Assembly: GCA_947179485.1 (NCBI GenBank) | Contig: OX359246.1 | Location: 73,125,508 to 73,189,507 of the forward strand | DNA: 64,000 nt | Reading direction: 5' to 3' | Source of the DNA: Allacma fusca | Taxonomy: Eukaryota > Arthropoda > Collembola > Symphypleona > Sminthuridae | Part shown: positions 46,432 to 57,903 of the stretch, in pieces | Position numbering within the stretch: position 1 is the first letter of the stretch | Layout of the letters: every line of letters starts with the position of its first letter | Position numbers and translations under genes: made by a program | The notes under the pieces: generated by a model | Told to the model about the DNA's origin: nothing | The model's input: only the letters and a program-made list of their open reading frames with translations | Database searches by the model: none

Positions 46432-49400
46432 TCAGCGCCCTATTTTGTCGCCCATATTTTCTGAAGTCAATCGTAGGGAATTTTATGGGTTTTACAGAAA
46501 GTTATCATATATACGTATGTACATGTCACTACGTTATTAAGAGTTGATATATGACCCGTAAGAACAGAGGGCAAGCTTGGATGAAATTCAAAGTCAGGAG
46601 CGAAGATCAGTAAAGGAGAATTGTCCTTGGTACATATGTATATGTATTTGTTCATGCGCGGTTAAGTAAAATTACAACATTTTTGTATGCACAACAATCA
46701 AATTTTAGAAGTAATTGTGAAACATAATATTCGTTAATCAATAAAATTTGCAGTAACAATAAAATCTTTCTTTATTCCAACAATTTCATTGAAGATTTGA
46801 GGTGGCTAACTTCACTACTTTAGAACATATTGATAGTTTGTAATGATTGATGTTTTATAATCTGTTTTATGTTTTACTGTACTTAAAACGCCATATAAAG
46901 ATATCTGTTCGGTCCGTCCATCCATCTGTCCTGTATTTCCTTGATTATTTGGGAGAATTATTCCGGGATTATCGTGATATTTCTTCCTATTAGTTCCCAT
47001 CCTACGTATTGGGATTATTTTGAAAAACAATTAAATTAGGCTGACTATTACTCGAAAAAGTTTTTTTTGGAAATATTAATATTTGTTGGTTTATATACAC
47101 GGAAAAATTATGTGATTAGGGCTAGGGGCAACTGTATAGGTTTGGGGTAGGGGGATCCTTATAAGTTTAAGCATGCATTTAGGTTTCGATAGGGAATGCC
47201 AGTTTGTAGAACATAAGGTATCTCCACTCGTAGTTCAAAATGTAGATTGGACTTACGCATATATAATATATGCACCATCCCAAGCAGCAGTCACTATTAT
47301 AAAAGCACCAACTTCCCTCTTCTTTACATGGCTGGTAATACACGCGTAATACAAGATGTCAACGTATTATAGGCCTTTTACAAAATTCTCGGCTAACTGT
47401 AAGTTAAATGGGAACTTACGCCACATGTTAAGTCTGTGCAAAATCCAGAGCAGCATTGTGGATTTGTTATACAAACGTAGCCGTCGTCCAAGCATTGCTA
47501 AACCACGATAGGTACATGGATTATTAGCATTTAAAATGTTCAGTATTAATAACAGTAGTATGATCTTACCGGACGCATGAGACCCTGCCTGTAACGCCCG
47601 TACCAGGCCTGCCCTGCCGTCAAATCAACGGATACGTTAAAAGTCAAAAAAAGCGTCAAGAAAGCCAACAAATTCCTAAGTAAAAAAAATCCTGAGCATT
47701 AAACCCCGCAAAAATATACATTGGAGATAAAACATTCTAAAAAATATAGTTTACTTTGACATGATCCTACAGTCAAATTCTTAATATTAAAATAGTTAAA
47801 ATTATGTCTTGAGAAAATAACTCGAAGTCTTTAAACCATATATTAATATTGCCACTAAAAATGAAATGATTGGGTCCGTTGGTACAAAGAAGTGGGCGTT
47901 CATGAATCCCAATGGTTTTTATTTCGAGATGTTGTAATTTCTAGGAAATAGAAAATCCTGGCTTTCTGTTTTTGAGAAACTTTCAAAGACATTGAATTGT
48001 AATGATGTAAAACTTAATTACCAAAAACTTTTAATAGTTTTCTTCCTCCCTCTTTATTATATTGCAATGGTGAGGATATTCGATGGGAAACTTTCCTTTT
48101 TTATAGTTATTACCGAATAGCGTGTCTAAATAATATCAAGTCTCTGTATTGTATCTCAAGTGATCATTTCCAACAAATGGGGTATAGTTTTGGTTAAAAC
48201 TCTTAAATTGTATGTACTTGAATTTCTTAAAACACCATTGTCAATATTAGAGTAGAAATTTAATGACACAGTCCGATTTTGGGTGCTATTGATATACAAC
48301 ATGTAATGTAATTGCTTTATTGTCAAATTACTCAATGGTAACCGCTGATTTCCAGTTAGACATTTCATGTATTTACTATACCTGTAGATGTTTCGGAGAA
48401 ATTACGTATTTTTTGTTAACTTAAGTATGCTAACTAGGGGGAGGAAAGATGATGAACGGACCGAGGGCAAGCTGAAAAACTGTCCAAATCCTGCATGTTA
48501 AAAATATTTCAATTCATAACATAAAAATCATCTACGATTAGCACAGTGTGCTGAGTTACTAAGGGACCAAAAAAAAGGATTTCACTTGAACTGTCCCCTT
48601 ATGGGGATTTACCATATTTGTGTTCCAACTCGCGGTTTTCATGGTTTTGACCAACTCTTTCTGTTACTGTAGTTCCCCTGCAAACTTGGATTGACCCCTT
48701 CATTTTAGGGTCAAATTTTGAAGTTTCAATTATTCGAAATCAGTCATATTGAGTCACTTAATTTTAATAAATGCCTTATTTTAGCCTTGTTTTGTTTTAA
48801 ATTTAACACATACAGTCGAGTTCAACATTAATTTGCTCCACACTTATCATGCACATCAAATCCTAATCGCTTTTTATAAATCTGCATTCATGACAAATAT
48901 TGTCCCACAAACATAACAATTATATAACGCGCATTGCCGTATGTACGTGCAATGCTAAGTGTTTGGCCGCTCTGGCTGGGGGTTGGTCTGCGATGCTGCT
49001 GTATTTTCTTGGTCTGTACTGGGTTAAGCAATAAAATACTTTGTCCTTTCTGGAACAAAAAACAAAAATAACTAAAATATGTGTAATATCAACCATGTTG
49101 AAATAATTGGAATACGTGGATATTGCTTAGAATCAATTTATTTGCCAAGCTTTCGAACTCAAACAGTGTTCATCTTCAGGGCTTAAATATGACTAACTAT
49201 GGTATCTTTGTTTGGTGTAGTATTTATATATTTTTTTTTACATTATTCTAATTTTAAAATATGTGTAGTAATGTTGAAATGCAATAGGGTGCTCAAAAAT
49301 GATATCATGTAGATTCAGCAGAACTACATTTTATAGATTCTTTCCTCGGATTATGTTTAATGTACATGCGTCAACTGTACATGTGCATAACTTTTGACAG

Positions 49401-50957
49401 CATAAACTAATGTCAGGGTCAGATTTTTAACGTCCCACCCAAGGGCATTCCAATCATTAAAATTAATGTATAGGTAATTATATAAACGTTTACTACACGT
49501 GCATTGATTTGGATGAAGAGATTGTACATATGTTTATTTCCATGTGATTTTCTAATGTAGTTAAAATCCAGATTGTATGCTTACAATGCATACGATGCAT
49601 TTCAATTCCATAATACCAGCGTAACTTGGCAGCCAGTAGTGAATACAACGGTCATTTGCATGATGTAAACAAATGTCAGACATACATAAATACTGACACA
49701 TCAAGGTTTTGCTGTGGACAACATAACTTTGTTCTTGAAATCAAGTTCATACCTCAAGTATCCAAGACCAGATACATTAAAATTACATGTGGTCCTCGAA
49801 AGGAGACATGGGAAATACCCGTAATGCGATCTGAGAGTAAACTGTACGCTACAGTATAGACTCATTGGTTGTAAATGAAGGCATAAAGATTTTTGGGATG
49901 AGTGTGAGGAAGCATAGTAAAATGATGTTGTGTAATTTGACCCAAGACGTTCCCTACATTTTGTGTTCCCGCTGCGAGTCTTTTTGCAGGGTGATGGGAA
50001 CCAGTTTAGCCCCCCGTGATCCATTTAAGACTGGGTAGTAAAAATATCTCATTCCCCCATGATGCAGCAAATCTTTACAAAAAATTTCCTTCATGCAGTT
50101 AGCTTAGCGCTCGTGGAAGGGAACAAAGAATCAGGACAATTTGTGGAAAAACTGAAATTTATAGTTTAAAATTGTATATTCCCGGGAAATTTTTTCTGAA
50201 GATATGTTTTCATGCAAGTTGGTATCGCATTTTGTGGACTTTCCAAGGAGCTATCATTGAGGACAAGAGAAAATTGTGGGCATGGACCATAAAAGCAGAG
50301 AGCAAGATTTGGGAACTTCAATTAAACAGGAATGGGGAACCCCACCCGTATATAATCACCAATACTATGTACATATGTAGACTGCAAAAATGTATCTATC
50401 ACTTCGTTCGTGTTACGCAACTTGATTATCATAAAAAGTGTTTCTGCAAATGCAAATGCTGGCAGTACAAAAAGTTGCAATTTAAAAAATACTTATCAAT
50501 TTAATTGCAACTTGCAACCATTTAGAATTTGAGAGCAAAATTTCACAAAATGCCTCAATAAGTCATTCCGCTCTAATAACTAATGTACATAATAATCACG
50601 AGTATTGTCGCAAAAATACTTGTACAGTATACTATTGTTGTAAAAATTAATTTGTGAAAGTAGTAATTAGTAACTATATGTTGTTTCACTTACTGTTTAA
50701 CTGCTTCTGACGATGCAGACTGGTACCTGTGAACTGTGAACAGGTCGGAAATATGTGCATATACATATATACTGCGTACAATCCAAGGAAATGTATGCTG
50801 AAAAATTTAAAATTTTCTTGTTTATCAAAATTTTGGCAAATTTCAAGAAATCTCAACTATTAGTTTAAGGTCTAAATTTGATTAACATAAACTCCTGCGA
50901 CATGTTCCAACATCACATATAAGGCGTGACTATATATAGAGATGCCAATAGCGATAT
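46432..50957. repeat. Segmental duplicate, copy in unit 2
   Basis: Homologous to 22368-26886, with a constant offset of 24071 bases from about 24022 onward. It ends in the middle of the word GCGATAT-GATGGG, where the LTR element begins. Apart from the knottin-like fossil, no gene is supported. Confidence 0.9.
47257..47699 (-). pseudogene. Knottin-like peptide gene, unit-2 copy, appears broken
   Basis: Counterpart of 23187-23628: signal exon region 47570-47699, knot exons 47420-47497 and 47257-47331. Both knots keep all six cysteines and phase-0 borders, while loop residues differ from the unit-1 copy at about six or seven places. About one break is apparent; treated as a fossil. Confidence 0.7.
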
Positions 50958-52402
50958 TGTTAAGGCTAAACTTACGTCATGACAAAGAATCATACGAGAG
51001 CATCCAAGTACAGGTGTACCGAGAGTGGGCCTGACTTCCTCCTTCAAGAGCGCCTATGAAAACCCTTTCAAACAGACGCTCATCTCAGCCCACCACTAAA
51101 AAGTCAACAGGGATCTCTCAAGCTCCCCACAAACCTAAAACCTGTACTAAAGGTAGCTAAATTAAGAAGGTGAGATCTCCAAGAGGAGGAGAACTTGAAG
51201 CCCTATATAAACATCTTCCAACACGAAGAGCAGAGCTCGCCGATACGGAGTTCAACCTCTCACCATTCAACTTAATACTATCTTCTCTACAGCCCTCACT
51301 ACAAGTGTTGTTTTCTACAAAGTTCCAATCTCATAATTTCGAGATAAGTGCAAAATAAAGACTCTGAATATTTTACACTTCGAGACTCAAGTTGCCCCAT
51401 CATGTGCTAAGAGTCCATACAAACTTTACATCTACAAAGAGACACTTTTACTTTCAACATGAAAAGGAAGGAGAGATACAAGCCCGACCACCGCATGTGT
51501 TCCCCTTCGTGAAGTTCACTCTCTCCCAAAATAAGACACTTTACACAAACTCTCAAGTGTGCGGCCTATTACTTACATGAAGATACATTCGTCACCCCTG
51601 CTCATCGCTGCCTCTTCAGTTCCCCTTTTCCAAACCTCACGCGACTTGGCTGTGTGACTGCCCGGTATGTCTATGTAAGGTTATTATGTTGTGCCTGTAA
51701 ATTAATGTACATTCTTCATTTTACTTTTGTTTTCACTGTAGTTAAACCCATAGGTTTGAGGTCTTCCTCCTCACAATTCAATTCAATTTATGTTAGGTGA
51801 TTTGGGGAAGGTCTCCACTATGGATGACCATTGCATGTAACTAAACCACGAACTAGCAGTAAGAGTCAGTTAGGTTAAAGTGCTTGTTTTAACATTTTAA
51901 TATATGGAATATTTGCAGTATGCTATTCTAGAACATCCAGAATAATATTGTCTGCGGACATTAATAAACAGTTTTCATACCTACAATTTACACTATATTT
52001 CTGTAGTTTATCAGAGTACATTTGTCTAGATTAAGAAGGGAATCCTACCTCCCTCACAAAGGTAGAGACAGTTTAACACTCAGATTGGACCCTAGAATAA
52101 ATATGAAGGTTTAAGTAATGGAATTCAATAAAGTAATGTCGTGTTAAAAGGATATGAACAGAATCATTTACAATAATTCCTTTCATCCATTTTATTTATA
52201 TCATTCTTAGAATAACTCTCATTTACAAATCACTCATTTGTGTTCCTGGTTACGGATTCGACGGATGCCTCAACCTTGCCCGTGCTCATGTTTTCCCAAA
52301 ATCCACTACACACTTTATTTTGTTTCCCCATTTTCATAAGCTTGTTTCCATTTTAGATCCGTCTGGTTGATTATTTCTTGAGGCGAGGTAATCAATTCAA
52401 CA
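50958..52402 (+). repeat. 5' long terminal repeat
   Basis: 1445 bp, starting TGTTAAGGC and ending TTCAACA. The left border is fixed by the empty site, the right border by the adjacent primer site. TATATAAA lies at 51204 and AATAAA at 51354, so U3 is about 270 bp and R-U5 is long. The 3' LTR is not in the window, so LTR divergence cannot be used for dating. Confidence 0.88.
51204..51211 (+). promoter_or_regulatory. TATA box of the LTR
   Basis: TATATAAA about 250 bases into the LTR and 150 bases before an AATAAA (51354-51359), the usual promoter/poly(A) order of an LTR. Transcription would start near 51235. Confidence 0.6.
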
Positions 52403-52420
52403 TGGTGTTTCCGCCCGGGA
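52403..52420 (+). other. Primer-binding site, tRNA-Val
   Basis: TGGTGTTTCCGCCCGGGA directly follows the LTR's terminal CA. It is the exact complement of the last 18 bases (with CCA) of insect tRNA-Val as I recall it. Pairing stops at base 19. Confidence 0.9.
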
Positions 52421-52639
52421 ACACTATAAATGAGAGAGTAAATGAGAATTAAAAATAAGAAATGTATTTTATTTTTAATTGATAAAAATTCAAAAGTTTT
52501 ATAAACCCCTATTACGAACCAGTGGTGCCTTACTTGAATACATTCCACTACACTAGTACTAACGCTTCTTAACGTAGAAAATTTTTTCCGAGGGCAATTT
52601 AACAATTTATTATTAGTAACTTTATTTTTATTCAAGGGT

Positions 52640-53290
52640 TTATGCTGAAAGTGAAGGTAAAATTTCTGTTTTCACCTTGTCGCCCCCAAACCCTGCCCAA
52701 ATTTTTCAAAAAATTATAAACACATTATACTTTGTTAATTGTACAATGAGATTTGGATTCAACATGGTAATTCCAAATTTTATAAAGTGAAGGTAACATT
52801 TCTGTTTTCACTTTGTCGCCCCCAAATCCTGTCCAAATTTTTCCAAAATTCTAGACACTTTGAATTTTTTACAAACTCAAAGTAATAGAAGATTCAACAT
52901 GATACTTCAAAATTTTATAAAGCGACGGTAAAATTTCTGTTTTCACTTTGTCGCCCCCAATCCCTGTCAATTTTTTTTTTTCAAAAATCCAAAACACATT
53001 GAAAATTTTGTAAATATAGTATAAGGGTCTATTCAACATGGTGAGCCCAGGAACTTATAATATAAAAAGGGTAATTTTCTGTTTTCACTTTGTCGCCCCC
53101 AGCTCATGCCCAAATTTTCCAAAATCTCAAAACACTTTAATTATTTAAACTCTGATAAATTATAATCAAACATGGTTTTCAACATGGTGTTATCTAATTC
53201 TAGAAAAGAGAAGGTTAAAATTCTGTTTTCACTTTGTCGCCCACGGGTCACGCCAAAAATTTTTAATATTACATTCAACATGGAGTAAAG
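52640..53290 (+). repeat. Leader repeats, about 135-144 bp units
   Basis: Five copies of TCTGTTTTCACTTTGTCGCC start at 52665, 52801, 52936, 53078 and 53222. Between them lie ATTCAACATGGT-like boxes (52757, 52892, 53031, 53175, 53273) that match the LTR-end/primer-site junction (ATTCAACATGGTG, 52395). The order is box, about 35-45 bases, TCTGTTTTCAC..., then about 90 bases. Confidence 0.9.
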
Positions 53291-53339
53291 ATATTGTTTC
53301 ACATTACCCCATGTACACAAAAAGTGATCCGATTCCATT

Positions 53340-56318
53340 CAAACTCTACAGGATGACGAACAATATTATTGCCCACCATCCCTCCAAATTACAGAATTTT
53401 CCAACCAACTTTTTCAAAATTTCCAAAATTTTGGAAAATTTCAAAAATCTTTAAGAGCCCAATTCAAATTGTACTAAACAGAGTTACTACAATTACCTTC
53501 GAGTATCAAACTATATTTTGAGTAAAGAGCCCCTTCAAAAAGTCTTAAAATTATAGGAGAAAAATAATTTTAAACTTTTAACATGAGTAAAGGAGCATGC
53601 TAGAGTTATGCCGTGTAGCGCCCTTAAACAGAATAATTATAGGGATAGAGCTCTCCAATTATTCGAGACTGCGAGTTTCCAGTCCAAAAGCGTGTTGGAC
53701 GTTTATAAGTTATAGAGTAAAGTTATAAATAAGTGAAACGCTTAAATTAAGCTTGCTATATTTTACGCCGATAGCGCTTTGATATTATTAGAGTCAAAAC
53801 CTCGTAGTTAAGCTAAGACGACCTTATAGGCATTTTTGAGTGTGAGACAATACAAAATCCTTAAAAGTTTAAGTTATATTCTTTTAATGCGAAAAGAATT
53901 AATAGCAGTCTGCTTAAACATCGTAGTGATAGAAAAACCTTATGTCTATTCGGAAATTCATAATTTTAGATAGATTTTCCTGAGCGTAAAATATATTTCC
54001 CCCATAGAGAGATAGATGGGATAAGAAAGGTTTGAAATATTGCCGAGTACCAGGAAATTATTTTAGTAGGGAAAATAAATTATGAAAACAAGCCACTTGA
54101 CTCGCGGAGTTAAAACTTGTTCTGTAAGGTTCCTATTTTACCATATTTGTTAGGATTATCATACAAATATATGGAGTAGTATTTCCAATGTAAAAATACC
54201 CCGTCTTTGAATAATCACGGAGCTGAGTAAAAATTGAGAATTTTTACAAGGCTGAAAATCATTATGAAGTGAAAATCTTCATCACGACAGAGCGCCGTAT
54301 GAGGAGAAGTGTGAGACTCCTCTCTCTGATTCGTGACATGGTTTGTCTACTTTACCCCAAGCTGTGGTGAGTATCACACAGCCTGAGAAAGAGACCTGAA
54401 ATGTATGTATACTCAGTTTATACGCTGAAAACCCTTACCCAAGGAGTTATAGCTACCAAGTTAGCTGTGAGTAAGCTTATAATAAGAACATACACGGTTA
54501 GTTGGATACCCAAGTAAAAATATTCTTGAAGCATGGCCAGCCAACGGAAAATTTTTACTTTGAAAAATCCTTCTGGTTTTCACAGTTTAACCAAAGTTCT
54601 AGCCGTTGGAGACTGAAAAGACCCCAACGCCTGGAAAACAATAAACATGTCAAGTTGACAGATTTATGGGACTTGTACAGGCACTCTCCAGTTACAACAG
54701 TAATTATGAGAGGAACATCGCTAGTAGTGTTCAACCTGTCAGCTCATAAATTCTACCACTTTTTGGCTCTCAACCAACTTTGAGTCAACTCATTTTACGC
54801 CACTTATGGTATTAGAATAAATGCAGAATGAACACACAATGGGTGAGCCAATGTGTAAAGATTTCAAATGAGGTAGGAAATGTTCATTTTATTTTTATAC
54901 CATTGTAAAGGAAAGAGAGCAAATTTTCTTTACAAATGGAGAAGAAAGAACTCCATGTGTGCACTACAGATCGGAGAAAAGAGCGAGGCTCAATAAGCTT
55001 GTAGTACACATACACAAATCATGAGAACCCCACCAGGCGAGATGACAGCCTACACATTGTAATACAGATCGAAGATAAGAGCGAGGCTCAAGCTTGTATT
55101 TACAATCAACAAGTTATCATGAATGAAAACAACATTCATACTACATACTTAGTGAGAAGGAGCGTGCGGCTCTGGAAACTTTGTGTGTAGTGAAAATAAA
55201 AGTTATGACTAGCTAAGTAAAGACTTAACTCGACAGGATGAGTAAACCTGTCAAGAGAAGTTCACTAGAAGTGCCAAACATTGAACTTACCACACAGTCT
55301 AATATGAGATTGTGCGGTGATGCGTAAAGTAAACTAATCCTTTAAGTAGTTTCAGTAATAGATAACGATGCCTCACAAAAGGTGAAAGAGGTACCCTGTG
55401 TATTTACCCTACGGGACGCCAAGACAAAATAATAACTCTGTCTAACGCAAACAATAGAACCACATCACCCTCAATGGATGACAGCAGGGGTAATAAATTC
55501 TCACCACCACTTAACATTACCTCTGGAAGCAAACCACTTGCTAATGGTTCCGGGTTACCCTTTTACACACAAAGGAAAAATCCCTTGTAAAGAGGAACGT
55601 CTCAAAGCAAACAAAAGCCCAGCTACTATCAGTTAATGGTAGACTGAAGCCACACAAAAGGATGAAAATAATCTAATTATTTTTAAGAATTTACTTTCGG
55701 ACTCATAGGCACTAAACAAAGGCCAGTCAGGAAACACATGTCAGAAATTTAACAATTTATGACTTTGTTTTCACAGCTAATCTGAGTACACGTGCGTGAG
55801 TGACGCGTACTCAGGGTAAAAAATCCCAGAGCTTCAGTTAACTTAAAATAGTAAGTAAATTCAAAGGAGTTGAATATTATTTGCGTGTTACAAATAGGAT
55901 TTTAGCCCCTTTTAGCATCAACACGTGTGAAGAGGTGGAGCATAGAAAGACGCTATCGCTCCTTGAGCCAACCAACAAGAGGAGACTAAATCTTATCACA
56001 CGAAGAATAATCCCCCTCACCTGGCTCACCTCAACCCTTGATGAAGCGTAAGTATAGCTTATGAGAGGTGCAACCTGAGAAAAATCACTAATCCTAGAGC
56101 AACTACGATTACATCCCTTATTCATCTTTCATTTTATTTTTATCCTTCCACTTCTTCACTTCTCACTGAACACTCTTGTTCAACCTTACTTCAAAATTTT
56201 AAATTTTTGTTTTTAAAATTTTTCTTTTAACTCTTTCAACAAATTGTGAGAATCTTCTTAAACAGTGTATTCGTACTACTACCCTCTACCAACAGGTCAG
56301 TCTTTAATTTAATTCTAA
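53340..56318 (+). other. Long leader between repeats and first small ORF
   Basis: AT-rich and without a long ATG-started ORF; a 93-codon open stretch at 54502-54783 begins with TTG. Contains three successive stem-loops at 54904-55110 (separate entry) and a further possible stem at 55290-55322. Splice signals are possible but none is proven. Confidence 0.5.
54904..55110 (+). promoter_or_regulatory. Three consecutive RNA stem-loops in the leader
   Basis: Stem 1: TTGTAAAG...CTTTACAA (54904-54935). Stem 2: TGTGCACTACA...TGTAGTACACA (about 54959-55010). Stem 3: ATTGTAATACA...TGTATTTACAAT (about 55057-55106). Stems 2 and 3 differ in sequence yet both pair, and both enclose AGATCG, an A-rich spacer and the inner hairpin GAGC-GAG-GCTC. 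Leader location suggests a role in RNA packaging or dimerisation, which is inference. Confidence 0.65.
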
Positions 56319-56480
56319 ATGGCATGTATTTGTTTTACAACAAATGGTGAAATTCCTACCGGAAATTTATTAACAGTGGTGCTGGTACTATTCATAGCGC
56401 TTCTTGTTTATTTCAATATTTCCCTTCTGAGAAATTTGAACGATAGGAATGGATATAGAAATAATTCAGGTTACAATTAG
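56319..56480 (+). CDS. Small ORF a: 53-residue single-pass membrane protein
   Basis: ATG at 56319; 53 codons. Residues about 16-37 are a strongly hydrophobic helix (LLTVVLVLFIALLVYF) with a short N-terminus before it and a polar Asn/Arg/Tyr-rich tail. It is the first ORF of the cassette before gag, ending two bases before ORF b. No family recognised. Confidence 0.6.
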   Translation: MACICFTTNGEIPTGNLLTVVLVLFIALLVYFNISLLRNLNDRNGYRNNSGYN

Positions 56481-56482
56481 AA

Positions 56483-56728
56483 ATGACTTTCTTAAAATAT
56501 TCTTTTTACACAAAGCTTAGTGAAATCAAAACTTCACCTTGCAACCCTTATGTCACAGCCTTTATCAGTCTTCAAGCTGAAGAATTTGACCAAGCTCCCA
56601 ACCTAAGAGAACTTTCAGATCCAGTCTTTAAGAAAATTTTGAAGCAACAAATTTTCCAGTTTCAAACTAAGCAACGTCTTTTATGGAAAATATTTCCACA
56701 ACAAAAGGGCAAGAATTTGAAATTATAA
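56483..56728 (+). CDS. Small ORF b, 81 residues
   Basis: Starts MTFLKYSFYTKLSEI. Polar and helical, basic C-terminus. Its first 50 residues match ORF c in pattern (MT-L---FY--LS-I ... AE---QA-NL), so b and c look like a tandem duplicate pair. No known family. Confidence 0.6.
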   Translation: MTFLKYSFYTKLSEIKTSPCNPYVTAFISLQAEEFDQAPNLRELSDPVFKKILKQQIFQFQTKQRLLWKIFPQQKGKNLKL

Positions 56729-56734
56729 CAGAAT

Positions 56735-57019
56735 ATGACTGAACTTCGAAAGAATTTTTATTTCCAGCTTTCACAAATAGCTTATGCTAAGCCACAATTA
56801 GCCCACACAGAATTAATAATTAAAATAGCTGAAAATTCTAGACAGGCAGTTAACCTTTCAAATTTTCTATATAGAAAGAATGAAGTTCTGAATTCTCAAA
56901 ATCCATATTGGGTTATGTATGATGCAATCACTAAAGCCGAAAGAAAAGATTCTAGTACCCAGACTGGACAATACGTACCTTTTCGAAACCAACCCCCAAT
57001 TATTAGAGTTAGACGCTGA
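56735..57019 (+). CDS. Small ORF c, 94 residues, related to b
   Basis: Starts MTELRKNFYFQLSQI, six bases after ORF b ends. Shares with b the FY..LS.I start and the AEN/AEE..QA.NL block about residue 32-42. C-terminus basic (RVRR). Its end overlaps the open frame of ORF d. Function unknown. Confidence 0.6.
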   Translation: MTELRKNFYFQLSQIAYAKPQLAHTELIIKIAENSRQAVNLSNFLYRKNEVLNSQNPYWVMYDAITKAERKDSSTQTGQYVPFRNQPPIIRVRR

Positions 57020-57263
57020 ACTTTTAAATAAAATTATTCCATTTTTAGGACAATTGTATAATATTAGAAATAGCCAGTTCAGATTTCAACGCTTTTTAAC
57101 AATTTTTCTTTTTAAACAAAAACGAAACCTCACCCCTAACCTGCAACACTATAGGTATTTCCATTCAAATCAATACATCGTGCCCTTAGAATATAGATAC
57201 AAGGTAGTACACAACTTAGAAGAAATTAAGAGAGGGACACTAGTAAGATCTTACGAATGCTAA
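56919..57263 (+). CDS. Small ORF d, up to 114 residues
   Basis: Open frame overlapping ORF c in another frame by 101 bases; the true start may be inside or after the overlap, since the first 30 codons copy c's region in a different frame. The rest is rich in Phe, Arg, Gln and Tyr (for example FRFQRFLTIFLFKQKRN), faintly like the ends of b. Function unknown. Confidence 0.45.
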   Translation: MMQSLKPKEKILVPRLDNTYLFETNPQLLELDAELLNKIIPFLGQLYNIRNSQFRFQRFLTIFLFKQKRNLTPNLQHYRYFHSNQYIVPLEYRYKVVHNLEEIKRGTLVRSYEC

Positions 57264-57270
57264 GCCAGAA

Positions 57271-57792
57271 TTGAGAAAAATTCATCATGACTCCGCTTAC
57301 TCTACTTCAACTCGTACTTCTATCCTTCTTTTATATGTTTTGTCAATGCATTATTTTAATAATTTTATTTTATGGCATTTATACTACATGCGCTTAAAAG
57401 CAACTATGAGCCAACAACCCACCCCAGGTGTTACAACCAATCCCACACCTCCTCAATCATCGTATCATCACCTTATGGGAATTCAACCGTACGATGTGCT
57501 TTTAGTTGGGAATGGTTGGATTAAAGCGTGTCATCGTGTAGTATTAGAAGCTCAAACTTCTCTAATACCAACTCCAAATACATTACAGAAAATTGGAAAT
57601 TATTGGCTTCTACCTATTCCAGACGCTGATGTGATTGAAGCTACAATTTTCTTTGCCAACTTGTACTATGGATGCGTACCTGCCAACCCTCACGTAGCAT
57701 CCCAAATACATCAGAAGTTCAAACTGCTTCACTCACCAGCCCTTGTGTTTAATGCCCCTGAATTGGACCTCAACCCCAACGACTTCCTCTGA
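57271..57792 (+). CDS. Small ORF e, 173 residues
   Basis: The first about 45 residues hold two hydrophobic stretches (SILLLYVLSM and FNNFILWHLYYM); an internal ATG (57406) begins a Pro/Thr-rich stretch and a globular part (YDVLLVGNGWIKACHRVVLE...). Either a membrane-anchored protein or, from the inner start, a soluble one of about 128 residues. It follows d by seven bases. No family recognised. Confidence 0.55.
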   Translation: MRKIHHDSAYSTSTRTSILLLYVLSMHYFNNFILWHLYYMRLKATMSQQPTPGVTTNPTPPQSSYHHLMGIQPYDVLLVGNGWIKACHRVVLEAQTSLIPTPNTLQKIGNYWLLPIPDADVIEATIFFANLYYGCVPANPHVASQIHQKFKLLHSPALVFNAPELDLNPNDFL

Positions 57793-57903
57793 AGTCCAGG
57801 TCTTGAACAATTTGACAATTTTCTTACTTCTTGTTTACACTCTTTACTTAATCTTTAAATCTTTACTAACTATAAGACGATAAGTCACTCTTAGTCCCTT
57901 CAT

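Noticed and set aside
52246-52265. TGGTTACGGATTCGAC as a primer-binding site
   Set aside because: It looks like a tRNA T-arm plus CCA, but it is too short between the T-loop and CCA to be a tRNA end. The exact tRNA-Val match at 52403 is far better and follows a CA.
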